A DNA stretch of 64,000 bases from Arenicola marina (lineage: Eukaryota; Annelida; Polychaeta; Arenicolidae). The notes beneath the pieces are model-generated. The model saw only the letters and a program-made list of their open reading frames with translations. It ran no database searches and was not told the DNA's origin. This document shows positions 1 to 11,713 of the stretch, one piece after another (the first letter of the stretch is position 1; each line of letters starts with the position of its first letter). The translations under genes were made by a program, and so were the position numbers. The DNA is taken from the NCBI GenBank assembly GCA_964019135.1, contig OZ025252.1, positions 4,232,823-4,296,822 on the forward strand, written 5' to 3'.

Positions 1-706
1 AATACCAGGATGATGGAGCTGGAACACGAGGATGATGGAGCTGGAATACCATGATGATGGATCTGGAATACCAGGATGATGGAGCTGGAATACCAGGATG
101 ATGGAGCTGGAACACGAGGATGATGGAGCTAGAACACCAGGATGATGGAGCTGGAACACGAGGATGATGGAGCCATAATACCATGATGATGGATCTGGAA
201 CACCAGGATGATGGAGCTGGAATACCAGGATGATGGAGCTGGAACACGAGGATGATGGAGCTAGAACACCAGGAGAATGGAGCTAGAACACCAGGATGAT
301 GGAGCTAGAACACCAGGATGATGGAGCTAGAACACCAGGATGATGGAGCTATAACACCAGGATGATGGAGCTAGAAAACCAGGATGATGGAGCTAGAACA
401 CCAGGATGACGGAGCTAGAACACCAGGATGATGGAGCTAGAACACGAGGATGATGGAGCTGGAACACGAGGATGATGGAGCTAGAACACCAGGATGATGG
501 AGCTAGAACACCAAGATGATGGAGCTAGAACACCAGAATGATGGAGCTGGAACACCAGGATGATGGAACTAGAACACCAGGATGATGGAGCTAGAACGCC
601 AGGATGATGGAGCTAGAACATCAGGATGATGGAGCTAGAAAACCGGGATGATGGAGCTAGAACACGAGGATGATGGAGCTGGAATACCATGAAGATGGAG
701 CTGGAA
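1..706. repeat. 22-bp minisatellite, about 32 copies
   Basis: Tandem array with a 22-bp period, checked by the spacing of successive GGAGCTAG blocks at 301, 323 and 345. The conserved core is CAGGATGATGGAGCTAGAAC; variants replace CACCAG with CACGAG, TACCAG or TACCATG. Divergence between units is a few bases. The array is cut by the left edge of the window, so its full length is unknown. It ends where the sequence turns into GAAAGAAGTAGGG near 706. Confidence 0.97.
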
Positions 707-2395
707 AGAAGTAGGGTGAAGGGTTGACGCGCCGGAAGTTGCCGGCAGAGGTAGAGGAACCAGCTCGGTACCACACGGAACACGGCTTCTCAAGACATGG
801 CGGAAGAGTCACAGGGGCGAGTTAATTTACGTGAGGAGGGAGGGGGGAGAGATGTGGTGACGGTGGGTGGGGGGGTGGGGGAGGTGGCGTGGGGGCTGGG
901 GGGCTGGTGGCTGGGAAGAAGGGAGGCTGGGAGGTGTGGTGACGGTCTAGGGGGGCGAGACAGCGGACTCGGGAGAAGCCCCGCGGAGTGTGGAGCTATG
1001 TCTGACCGAGTAATGGGCGTGTCCCCTACCATTTCCGACACTCCAAGCAGTTACCCACACCAGGCGAGGCTTCCGTGGCAACGGGGGAGAGGATCTGCCA
1101 CCCTGGCCCCCGGGAAGGACGTGTCCCGTGGGGGACCCGTCGGGGTGGGAGCCCCCCACGGTGGTTCAGCGGTCAGGGACGCACGACACTGTCGCAGGGC
1201 CAGGCAGAGGGACAGAGTGGGCGCATTTCTTTGTACCGGGACCGGTGGGCTGCCCGGAATACTCTAGCTCGTCCGAATGTCGATGAAATGTTCACACCGG
1301 TCATGTCCGGTTCATTTAGGGGCAATGGAACCAGCCTAGACAGTCACTTTTCAATCAGACGCCATCTTCTCCGAATGTCCCGTGCTGTTTTGAAAGGGGC
1401 ACATCGGCATACCGAATGGATGCGCGCGCGCCCGACCCAGGTGAAAGAAGTGTCGGGCGGTAAACCGATGCGTAATGTGCGTATTCGGTTCACCTGGGCG
1501 ATACACCCGGGTGCCAAAGAAATGCGCCGAGAGTCATCTTGAATGCTCTTGGTGATGACGTAACACCTCGCCTGGCAAATGATGTATCATGTTGGAGGCT
1601 CTGATCGGTTGCTCTGTCGATCAGTTATTGTTGAATTGTATGGTTCGCCTGTAAATAAGTCCAGAATGGACCGATCCAGGCTGTCGATCATTCACTGACG
1701 TCAATGTTGCTATTATCCAATCATGTGGTGAATAAAGGTCTTCGGACAAACAAAGCAGCATGTCACTTTGTTGTCAGTTTCAGAGATGAGTACTTCTCGC
1801 TTGTATCTACCATCAGCTATGATTGTCAATTTCACACTCACGATTAAGGAAAAAAGACTCACGCATGGATCGGTTCATCAGGGAAACGGTGAGGGGGGGG
1901 GAGATACTATCATTTCCGAGTTCAAAAGGTCCAAATCACTATCAAAATTTGCCCACAAATACAGGAAAGAGCTTTTCTTAAATCCGCTAAAGGAAGTAGG
2001 AGGGGGGATAAGGGGGAGGGGGGGTGCTCCCAATGACCCTTCCCCACCCCGACATATCGCAGAAACTATATCATTGATTATTACAATATGCCATAACCTT
2101 TAATAAAAGATTGACATCTTCAGATGTACATTTCCATGTGCTACCTACATTTAATAAACGAAACTTGACATATAAACTTGTCCAAAACATGTTGAATTGT
2201 GACATATTATATATATATAATTGCTTCTTATTTTGCGTGAGAAATAGCCTTACCTGGCTGGGCCGCCATTGGTGGAGGCAGGTCTCACCCTGCGCAACAC
2301 TTCACGGCTTTCTGGAAGATGATTGGAGGAGACAAAAACACAAATTGCCGCAAATGGGTCTTAGGCGACGCCGGGCTGTCGTTATGCGGGCGAGG
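707..2395. other. Non-coding interval with G-rich tracts, no supported gene
   Basis: Mostly unique DNA. 835-960 is G-rich on the plus strand (short GGTGG and GGGAGG strings), and 1890-2030 holds further G runs. Overlapping frames on both strands at 800-1540 are compositionally biased (Gly/Arg on plus, Pro/Ser on minus) and lack recognisable domains, so I do not call them. A perfect CRE octamer TGACGTCA lies at 1696-1703. 2100-2240 is AT-rich. Confidence 0.6.
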
Positions 2396-4565
2396 AAGAC
2401 GGGGCGCGAGGATGATCGGTGGGGAGGAGAGGGGAGGGGGGTTGAGGCGGGGTGGGGAAGGGCGGGGGGAGGCAGGAGAGGGGGTGGGGGGTGGGGGTAT
2501 TACGTTGTTTATTGGACATGGAGAGGGGAGAAAGAGGATGGACGTCACCGCGGTAAACACGGGAGGACGCTATGACATGGAGTCTTGTCAGACATTGACT
2601 CCGGGGTTTCAACGGGGGGTGGCTGGAAGGGGTGGGGTGGAGGGTGCGCGAGTGGGGCATGGAGGGCGGTGAGGAGGAGGGTGGGGGGGGGGGGTAAGAA
2701 GACGGCCACCGTGGGCGGAAATGGCAGAAGTCGGCGGGGAATCGGAAGTCATCGTGGGCAGGAAGACGCCTAAGTGGCCTGTGTCTGCCGCCTCCCCCCT
2801 CAGGCCGCCGGTCTCGGAAGTGGCGAGAGAGAGGGGGAGAGGGAGACAGACCTGGGGCGGGGGGGGGGCGAGTTGAATGAGAGACAGGAGAAGGGAGGAG
2901 GGGGGAAGGGGAGGGGTGGTTGTTGGTGGTGGTGGAATACCGCCACGATCAAGGGAGTGGCCGGGAAAGGAAGCTTGCAAGGAACAAGCAATTTGCGGCC
3001 GTTGCCTCACGCCCTCAGCGGGGCTATGGCGGGAGGTGGTTGGGGAGAGAGGGGGAGTCGGTGTTTGGAGGTGGGTGGAAGGGCGCCTTTGCGGCGGCCA
3101 CAAAGCCACGGGGGCCACAATGGGATGACGGTGACCAGACCCGTGGAGACAAAGGTGTTAGGGAAACAGCCCCCCCCCCACCCCTCCTCCCTCAGAAGAA
3201 CAAGGCAAGCGAGCGGAAGATGCCATAACTGACTGGTATATTGAGCCTGTTATCACACAATTGCTTCCTGATGGCACTGTGCTGGATGAAGACGAGGTTG
3301 GGGATGGGTTAGACGGGTGGGCGGCAGTAGGGGGTGGGGGGGCAGTAGGGAGAGAGGGCTGAGGGGCACTGAGGGGGGGGGGTAGGGTTTGGGGGTGCTG
3401 CCTGCCGCGAGATGGAGGCAGAAGGGAGAGATCAGAGGAAACAGGGAGAGGTTGGTGGCTGTTTGACGGGGGGTGGGGTAGGCGAGGGGTGTGGGCCGGC
3501 ATCCTTCCTTCCGTGTGTCGGTGGGTGGGTGGGTGGGTGGGTGGATTGGTCTGTTGGTTGCTTACTCCGTCGGTGGGTGGTTAGGTAGGTGGCGACGGCA
3601 ATTTGTCTTTTGTCAGAGGTCAAGTCAAAGGTTGGCTAACAGGAAGGGCCACGGCAAGTGGCGGCTGTCACTCGATAAGACAAAGCTGTGAGCCCCGGGA
3701 GCCGTGGCCCTCCGCCCAGACAATGGTCGGCGGTTAGGGAGTGTCGCGGGGGGCTTAATCCTAAAGCTGAGACCGCCGCTGAAGTTGATTGAGGCTGAGG
3801 GCTGAGCAAGAGGTCGGTAGGTGGGTAGGTAGTAAGGGGGTGGGGAGTGGGGGGGGGGCGGTGCGGTGTCTTCCATTTACGATGTATTTCGACAGCGGCG
3901 AGGAGACGCCGGAATACAGAGTGAGGTGGGGCAGTTTATATTCACCAAGATGGACTTGGGAAGGAAGAAGTAAGCAATTGACTGATGAGAGATGGAGGGG
4001 TGAGGAATAGGCTGGATTGGTGACGTGGCGCGGGAAAGAGCGGGGGGGGGGGAGGGTGTGAGGGAGGCACAGGGAGGGTGAGGGGGGGATAAAGGAGAAG
4101 GTGACCCGTGAAGAAGAGCTGAGGTTGAACTGGGCGTGGTCGCACCATGAAAGGGAAGATTAGGACAAGGAGGAAATCTCCGGTTGGTGGCGCTGCTGGG
4201 TGATTACACAGACAGGGGGTTGGTTTGGAGGTGGGTGGGGCGGGGAAGAATGGCGGTGGAGGGGGAGGGAAAGGGGAGGGGTAACATGTCGGCTGGAGGC
4301 AACACACAGTGTAGGGGGCAAGGGTCAGTATAGGGGTGGGGGTGGCAGGGGGGGGGGTGGATTCTCCAGGAATCTGTGGTCAAGCTGTGTTGCAATACGG
4401 GCGTAAGAGAAAGGTCAAGGCCAGAGGAAATGGCCGACCCATTATGATGGCCAAAGTCAAAAGGGTTGGGCAGGGATAAAAATGCCTTGAGGCGGTGGGC
4501 GACGGGTGACGGGTGACGGTAGGCGAAGGGAGGGGAGAGTGGAGGGGAGGGGGAGGTAAGAAGGG
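2396..4565. repeat. G-rich, strand-asymmetric low-complexity region
   Basis: A succession of plus-strand G-rich tracts (about 2400-2700, 2820-3080, 3300-3560, 3830-3870, 4040-4110, 4205-4365, 4540-4565), with short GGTG repeats at 3518-3545. C is scarce on the plus strand. Many G-tract clusters satisfy simple G-quadruplex rules. Overlapping open frames here (Gly/Arg on plus, Pro-rich on minus) are composition artefacts. A CTCF-like string GGTTGGTGGCGCTG sits near 4182-4195. Confidence 0.8.
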
Positions 4566-4751
4566 ACGAGTGGAGGCCAGGGTGATGTCACGCGGTTGGT
4601 GGGGGTGTGGAGGATAGCGTTGTCCGCGTTACATGGACCGTTCCTTGGTAATATTCGAAGCAACATGTTTTCCGTAATATTATGATATGGCAGAGCTGAG
4701 AGGCTAGATTAGAAACTGTCGATCTATCGTAGCTAATTTATCAGTACACGA

Positions 4752-4945
4752 CCGGAGGAGAGAGAGAGAAATGAAAAAGGTAGCACACAGCGAGAGAACA
4801 TATAAAGAGAGATGGAAAAGAGTAAGATGGAGTAAAAAGCAAGGCAGCGAGAGCAAAAAGAGCGCGAGAGAGAGAACAAGGCACCGAATGAGAAAGAAAA
4901 CAAAGAAAAAAGAGGAAAACGAGAGAAAGGGTGAGAAATGTAGAC
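4752..4945. repeat. Purine-rich (GA/AAG) low-complexity tract
   Basis: About 190 bp in which the plus strand is overwhelmingly A and G, made of GAGAGA, AAAAG and AAGA strings. The Lys/Arg/Glu-rich open frame it produces runs straight into the following 16-bp array, so it is not evidence of a gene. Confidence 0.8.
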
Positions 4946-4984
4946 ACATTAAGATCAATACTCACATGCGGAAATACAACCTCC

Positions 4985-5385
4985 TACTCACCCAGCCTCC
5001 CAGACACACTGCCTCCCAGACACCCCGCCTCCCAGACACCCTGTCTCACAGACACCCTGCCTCACAGACACCCCGCCTCCGAGACACACTCCCCAAGATA
5101 CCCTGCCTCCCAGACACCCTGCCTCCCAGACACCCCGCCTCCGAGACACACTCCCACAGATACCCTGCTTTAGAGACACCCTGCCTCCCAGACACCCCGC
5201 CTCCGAGACACACTCCCCAGATACCCTGCCTTACAGACACCCTGCCTCCCAGACACCCCGCCTCCAAGACACCCTGTCTCACTGACACCCCCGCCTCCCA
5301 GACACACTCCCCCAGATACCCTGCCTTACAGACACCCTGCCTTACAGACACCCCGCCATACAGACACCCTGCCTCCCAGACACCC
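4985..5385. repeat. 16-bp minisatellite, at least 25 copies, cut by a gap
   Basis: Unit CTGCCTCCCAGACACC, 16 bp. Variants (CACTCCCCAGATACC, TTACAGACACC, CCGAGACACAC) recur in the same order every four to five units, giving a higher-order pattern. The array runs into 200 N and does not resume beyond it, so the true copy number is unknown. Confidence 0.95.
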
Positions 5386-5585
5386 NNNNNNNNNNNNNNN
5401 NNNNNNNNNNNNNNNNNNNNNNNNNNNNNNNNNNNNNNNNNNNNNNNNNNNNNNNNNNNNNNNNNNNNNNNNNNNNNNNNNNNNNNNNNNNNNNNNNNNN
5501 NNNNNNNNNNNNNNNNNNNNNNNNNNNNNNNNNNNNNNNNNNNNNNNNNNNNNNNNNNNNNNNNNNNNNNNNNNNNNNNNNNNNN
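5386..5585. other. Assembly gap, 200 N
   Basis: Exactly 200 N, the same size as the other two gaps in the window, so the length is a placeholder. The left flank is a tandem repeat and the right flank a C-rich tract, both hard to assemble. Confidence 0.99.
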
Positions 5586-6425
5586 TATCATTCCCTTTGC
5601 ACCTTACCCCCCCCGCCCCTCTCCCCCAGATTGTCACGCCATCCCATCCTCCTCACTACCTCCTGCCGCCCCACCCCAACCTACCTCTTACCCCCTGCCA
5701 ACTTCACCCCGTTATTTGCGCTCAATCACCCCCCCCCCCCCCCCCCAGTCTTCCTTCCCGGCTTCCCCTCCGTGTCCAAGGTACCACACCCAAATGTAGA
5801 AGCCGCTTACCGCGCTAAGCCTGTCGGGTAATTTACACCTGTCCTTCGTGAACTCCCTCCCCCCTTGCCCCGCCCGCCCCCCCCCCCCCCACACTACCCC
5901 CCGCCGCCCACCGCCCTCCACGGCACGGATTTCTCCAGGGGGAGGGGAGATGAATCCCTTGGCCTTTCTGAATCCCTCCCTCCCTTCCTCCCTCCCTCCC
6001 GCCCTCCCTCCCTCCCTCCCTTATCCCCAGCAAGGCGTTCTGTGTATTTATTACTTACCACCTACCTGGCTGAATCATGCATCCCGCTCACCCCCCCCCC
6101 CCCCCCCACTCCCCTCCCACCCACAGCCTCACTGCCAGGGCGCAGACCGATAAGACTGATTAAGGTCAGTAATCGCTTCCTATGTCTACACGTGGCACAA
6201 CTTAGCTGATAATCCCCCATCTCCCATCCCCCCACCCCACCGCACCCCCAAGCCCCCCCCCAAAAAACACAAAAAATAAAGTCGAGCCTTCTGCTGGCAA
6301 CGAGAGTTAAAACCCAACGTATTGATGCACCTCGTGCTTCTTTCCCCTCGGACACCCCCCTCCCCGCCCCGCCCCACAGCTCGCCCTCCCGTTAGCCCCC
6401 CCCCCCCCCACCCCACTCCCACTTG
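5586..6425. repeat. C-rich low-complexity region with long poly-C runs
   Basis: Plus-strand C-rich, the mirror of the G-rich block at 2.4-4.6 kb. It includes an 18-base C run at 5729-5746, more C runs near 5877-5890, 6090-6110 and 6397-6410, and a CCCT/CCTC tract at about 5970-6020. The Pro/Ser-rich frames here and their Gly-rich antisense counterparts are not called as genes. Confidence 0.85.
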
Positions 6426-8992
6426 AGCCAGACCATAACGATGCGATGCACATCCTCATCTCGTCAGTGTCAACTCACCTAATAACCCAACAAAGTACAC
6501 TCAAAACCGGTATACGATATGATAATATGCCATTGATATCCTTTAGATGCACAGAGTGTATTACCTCATTCAGAAGATGAGACTTTACATTTCATCTATA
6601 AAAAAACACCTTTATATGGCCATATTAATGGCATTATCCGTTAAGAGCCTGCCATAGAGAAAGGTGATGAGGGCAATTTCCCCGTTAGGGAATGGAAAAG
6701 ATCACGCATTAAGTCGATACTGCACAGTGTTATATTGAGCAGTTTGTACATTAAAACGCGAAGGTATCAGTTATCATGCGAGTAGTGTATGTACGTAATC
6801 GCCTGTGGATTTCCTTTATTGTTAATTTCCACGGTCATGTATTTCTCCCCATCTCCACCCCCCCCCCCCTCCCTCCTGGGCGTGTATGTGCACATAGCGT
6901 GTGATGGTGCATAACTAACAGCCACGCGATGTGTGGCAGAATAAATCTGAGGACACCTCACATATCCCCCCCCCTCCCCCCCCGAAAAAAAATATTGTTT
7001 TGCGTTTTAAAACAGGGCCAATAAACAAATAAACTACTTGTGGAGGCTTTTGTTATTACGCGTGTGAGAAGCTCACATCTTGCGTGACACCCAAAGGTCA
7101 CTTTTGGCGCGAACCACCGACGGGCGCCAGATGGTTGTCGTCTGCTTGCCGATACGACAGTCGACAGTGCGCTGAAATCTACCTTAACGATGACCTCTAC
7201 CATCTCCAAAGGCCACGCGAAAGGTCAGACGCCTGACACGCCGTTATTGCTGTGGCGCTTATGATCCGAAGCCTTGTGCTTAGAGCTGCATCAATCAACA
7301 ACAGGGGGCGCTAAAGTCGATATGAAACCGCCATAGACCGGCCCGATGTGGACTGCGCGGCGAGCAAGCGGCGACAGGGCTCGCCCTATGTCTATCCATT
7401 GTTCTTTCTTGCTCTTTTTGGTTTGGTTTGGTTTGGTCTGGTCCGTGGTCCTTGCCTCCAGCAGGCTTGGAGCCCGCTCTACTCAGTGTGACTCATGTAC
7501 TACGAGATGCTGTCCTCAACGATGTGTCTCTAAATAACTTACTTACCCTTTATCAATGTTACAGTTCTGTGTACCGCAACATTACATATTTATATATAAA
7601 TATATATAAACATATATTGAACATATATCCTCGCTCGAGGTGGTTTGTTGAAAACGTGTGTAAATATATTTATTTTGGAACGTGAGTCGATAAAAAAGCA
7701 ACAGAAGATTATATATGGACAGTATATGGTTCTTGTTGGCCGTTCCCAGCATGCGGTTGGCCGCCCAGGCCACCTGGCGGAGGGATCAGCAGGTGGCCTC
7801 TCATATCCAGACCACCTAGCGGCCGCGCGTGACTCATGACGTCACGCGAGAGACGCCCGTTGCGAAGCCAACGATTTTAATTAGTCACGTGGCCACTGTT
7901 GGTGAATACAGCCGTGCAAACGCTCCCCGGGGGGGTTTCCTGGTTTCAAGACTGCACGGCATTTAATTGCTTCCCGCACAGGAACTTGAGATATTAGTAT
8001 TGTCCACTCGGACTTAAAATCTCGTTGCTGGTGCAAAACATGAGTTATTTCTCCCCCCAGGTTTTGTTGTTCTTTCGCACAAACATACGCATACGTAATG
8101 TGTAGTATCAGCCAAGCACTGGTCGGTTCACGAGGTTAATTATGGCTTTGCAGCATTAGTATGTCCCAATCAATGCAAAGCCACATCGATTCTCAATCAG
8201 GGTAACAAATGGAATATAGATGACCATTGATATATCGTAGCATTTGAGAACATGTGTATCTGGGTTGGTGGCTTGAGCGGGAATTAAGGCTCAAAGTCAT
8301 TAGCTATATAGACTGGGAGGAATTAATGGGGCTCACGGATATTTTTAACTTGCGTCTTGTCTGTCGCTGAAGCGAATCAATGCTACTATGACTGATGACG
8401 CGCAGCCAGACGTCGTGTTGCTCAGAAGCAGTTTGTCCTATTTTCAATAAATCACGTGACGAGAAGCTACCATGCGGGTGGTATGTCCCCAGCTTCAGCC
8501 ACGCCTCGCATACACTCCATTGAACTGGTACTCCCTTTATAGCTTGGACTCTATTCAAATAAACTCATACACATAGCAGTCCTGTCCTACGTTTGGACTA
8601 TATATCATTCAGTACTTACCTGAATACGGGATACCTCAAACCTTTTTGGTGTCGCTCTCTGGCACGTCGACTCGATTTTTACTTTGGGTGTCCCAAAACA
8701 AGTGTTTATTTCTTTACTTTAATGGTTAGTAGTATCCCAGAACTGACTTTTAATCACTTGGCTTAAATACATGATGTTTAACATGACTTCTTCTTCTCGG
8801 TATCTCTCCTTAACAATATTTGTTTTCTCGCCATTAATTCGGATCCATTTCTAGTCGACTTGATCGGTGTACCTATTGACCCAAGAGAGTCTTGACCTGG
8901 TTTAACCCATGGGTGCTTAAACGTGACCCGAAACACAAATTAATCTCTCATGTTATGTACGCTATTTAACAGAATTTAAAGATCTTATCTAA
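6426..8992. other. Unique, non-repetitive interval without a supported gene
   Basis: Balanced, high-complexity DNA with no frame I can assign to a family. Local features: poly-C runs near 6860 and 6967-6982; an E2F-like TTTTGGCGCGAA at 7102-7113; a CTCF-like AACAGGGGGCGCTA around 7300-7313; a short TTTGG repeat at 7416-7440; AT-rich DNA at 7585-7620; and the AP-1/CRE pair listed separately. Clustering of these motifs at 7.1-7.9 kb would fit a regulatory region, but no transcript start can be fixed. Confidence 0.5.
7830..7844. promoter_or_regulatory. Abutting AP-1 and CRE sites
   Basis: TGACTCA (7830-7836, AP-1/TRE consensus) is followed without a spacer by TGACGTCA (7837-7844, CRE consensus), so two bZIP sites lie in 15 bp. 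Both are exact consensus matches. Function is inferred from motif identity only. Confidence 0.45.
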
Positions 8993-9212
8993 TCTCGTCT
9001 CATCATCTCGTCTCATCATCTCGTCTCATGATATCGTCTCATCATCTCGTCTCATCATCTCGTCTCATCATCTCGTCTCATCATCTCGTCTCATCATCTC
9101 GTCTCATCATCTCATCTCATCATCTCGTCTCATCATCTCGTCTCATCATCTCGTCTCATCATCTCGTCTCATCATCTCGTCACATCATCTCGTCTCATCA
9201 TCTCGTCTCTCT
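8993..9212. repeat. 13-bp minisatellite, about 16 copies
   Basis: Unit CATCATCTCGTCT, 13 bp, highly homogeneous with single-base variants (CATGATATCG, CATCTCATCT, GTCACATC). The frame of Ser/His/Leu/Val repeats here repeats every 13 residues because 13 is not a multiple of 3; it is not a protein signature. Confidence 0.96.
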
Positions 9213-9986
9213 TCATCTTCACGTCTAGTTGTGGTCATCACTTTTCACCATCTCATTTTATCGGCATGTCACGCGTCAACCCCACGTCTCGTTCCATCAC
9301 GTCTCGTTCCATCACATCTCGTTCACATCTCCGAACTCGTCCTCCCTCCTTCCACGAATTCCGCCATTTCCCGCGATGATGCTGTCACCCCTTCATTGCA
9401 TTACTGCCCAATACCACCCTACCCATACCTACCCTCGCTCGTCACGCACCTCCACCCCCCCCCCCACCCTCCCACTACTCCCCCTCCACGGTCCCAGGGT
9501 CCCACAACCATCCCTTGTCTCCACATGCCTTTCACAAGCTGTGCTGTGTCTCTCGGTGCCCGAAGCACCCGCCACGGCCAGCCCTCTCCCCCCACCGGCC
9601 CCCTCCTCCCACCAGCCCGCCCCCCCCCCCCGCCCCACCGACCCACGCGCGCATCTCCTCATCCTGGGCGACCCTCTGCCAAAATTCCTGCTAACGAGGA
9701 CGCCGATCTTCAAACCACATTTTTGTCTCTACATTTGCCACCTGTCACCTCCTGTACAGCGTAGAGAGATCCCGAGGAGAGGCACGACGGGAAGGACCCG
9801 TCTGCCTGCCCGCCCGCCCGCCTTCCAGGGAACGACTGTCCCAGCTGGCCTTCTGGAGCGCCGGTGGTCACCTGCCAAACGTGACGTCAGTTCCGGTGAG
9901 GTGGCAATGACTCGTCTTAGAAAATGCCCACAGAGCGCGAGGTTGTGATGTTCATGCACGCCCTGAGTACAGTGATGTTAACAATA
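9213..9986. other. Short 15-bp repeats, then a C-rich interval
   Basis: 9288-9330 has about three copies of a 15-bp unit (GTCTCGTTCCATCAC). 9450-9640 is C-rich. A perfect CRE lies at 9882-9889 in CGTGACGTCAG. No gene supported; the Pro-rich frame across 9229-9948 is compositional. Confidence 0.5.
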
Positions 9987-10654
9987 CGATAGGGCTGTAC
10001 AGTCAATACGGGATCTGATCGAGACCTCACGAGACAGGGATACTGATGTTCTACGTCAATGCCTAGCATCAACGGCCTGTACGTGCTGCCTACCTTCCGG
10101 TTGTTTGCCTTCGCTCGCTCCACGCACAAAATCGGCTGAAGCTGTCATTGGATGCACAACTAATCACTGAATATAAGGCGTATATGATAATTATAACCAT
10201 CAGGATAGATTTATGTAATATATGAACGGTCGGACAGTTGATAAACCAGAATGGGGTTGTTTCATATTCATAAGTGACTACCAGTGTCAGTCGAGCTAAT
10301 ATGCTGTGTGAGATTCACCATGTCGTACAACGTAATAATCATCCGGACTCACATGTCTGCGCGCGGATTTTGGAGAGATAATCTTCAACTATATTCTGAT
10401 TTTGTAGTTAGGAATGCCTGAACCAACACCAAGAACAAATAGTTTCACGCCCACTCGATTCTTCACGCACAAACCGCGCAGCGAACCGCTTCCCAACACT
10501 CAAACGTTGACTACTGTAACAATGAGTGCGCGTCACGCAGCTGTAGCAAGGCACCAGCGTGATGCGCACTCGTTCTAACAGCACGTGTTTTTTCGTTGGT
10601 CCCCAAAGGACATAAACCGGAAATAGAACCCGCGAGGACTGTACAGCCCTATCG
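9987..10654. mobile_element. Candidate 668-bp non-autonomous DNA transposon with terminal inverted repeats
   Basis: The 18-bp string CGATAGGGCTGTACAGTC at 9987-10004 has its exact reverse complement at 10637-10654. The similarity continues inward for about 12 bp with mismatches (CGGGATCT against CGGGTTCT). An 18-bp perfect inverted match 630 bp apart is very unlikely by chance. The TAGGGCTG start resembles termini of many hAT elements (family knowledge). I could not find an 8-bp target-site duplication in the immediate flanks, so the exact ends and the superfamily are uncertain. There is no transposase frame inside, so if mobile it would depend on an enzyme in trans. A nested hairpin lies at 10514-10581. 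Confidence 0.6.
10514..10581. repeat. Imperfect inverted repeat (25-bp arms, 18-bp loop)
   Basis: Arms at 10514-10538 and 10557-10581 pair in 20 of 25 positions, including the nearly perfect core GAGTGCGCGTCACGC against GCGTGATGCGCACTC (one mismatch). It lies near the right end of the 668-bp candidate element and is probably a subterminal hairpin of it. Confidence 0.7.
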
Positions 10655-10890
10655 GTAATTATAATAGGTAAACTAACCCTAAATGTGTGTGATGTCTATT
10701 TGCAATACTCTTGCTTCAAGCATATCCTATTACATTAGTGAATCTGTTATCAAACGTCTGCGTTTATTACATTTTTTTTACTGATATTTAAATTTCACAA
10801 TGTTAGAAATACGCACGCTTGTAAGCTCGCATCACCATGAATTTATTCTATACTATACTATAAAATATAAGTACGTTGCCGACAAAGACG

Positions 10891-11153
10891 CAGTGGCGGA
10901 TCCAGAGGGGGGGGGGGTTAGGGGGGTTGCAACCCCCCCCCCCTCCCCCTAGGAACCAGAACATACAACATACACGTTAACATACATGTTACAGTCCCAA
11001 GTCTTCAGAGAGCAAAACCCCAAGTCGGCTTCTCCGAGCGCCCCCCCCCCCCGGTCGCAAGTTTTTCAGAGAGCACACCCCTCGATCGGAATTTTTCAGA
11101 GAGCAACCCCCCCCCCCCACCCCGCCCTTGGCAAATTCCTAGATCCGCCTCTG
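10891..11153. mobile_element. 263-bp MITE with inverted termini and 5-bp target duplication
   Basis: The left end reads CAGTGGCGGATCCAGAG; the right end is the reverse complement of CAGAGGCGGATCTAGGA, so termini match CAGWGGCGGATCYAG. The element is flanked directly by AGACG on both sides (10886-10890 and 11154-11158), a 5-bp target-site duplication. The interior is G/C homopolymers and three spaced copies of TTCAGAGAGCA (about 11004, 11065, 11095). CAGNG-type ends are typical of hAT elements, whose usual duplication is 8 bp, so the superfamily stays open. Non-coding, therefore non-autonomous. Confidence 0.8.
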
Positions 11154-11713
11154 AGACGTGAAGGCCAAATTCTTTAATTAAGGAGATAAGATGCTGCCCG
11201 TTGTCTGAACTGTATACCATGTATTCACTACGTTGGACCGCTACTTTGTTTCCTCAAATCCAGGTCAAACCAGAGCGATAATACATCATATTTTAGCAAT
11301 TACCTTTTAACGTGTCTCATAGAAATGTCCTGAGACAAACAAAAATGTCATCGCAAAAACGAAGAGTCATCTTATTGCATTTCTGCAAGATATTTATATT
11401 CATTGGCTGCCACGTGCGGGCGACGCAATAGTCATTGTAGGTCACCAAGTGCAGTAAGTAGCGTCCTCGGCAGACGTGTCCGGATCTTACTTACAGATGT
11501 CATTTGCTTGCTGTCGGCACATCCGCCTGGCGAACCCAGTTATGGATCGAGTGGATGCATTCCGCATTAAACATGGCAAGAAAGCACATTTAATGCAAAT
11601 AGTTTTTTGTAGCAAAAAATCAGGTTGTCGACAAATCCGGGTGCGCAAAATGGTGATGTCAGAGTTTCCGCACTACGAGTTTACTGTAGGATTCCGACTA
11701 CTGGTTGTTCGGG

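Noticed and set aside
1..706. CRISPR array
   Set aside because: Units are contiguous 22-bp repeats without unique spacers; same reasoning for all other arrays here.
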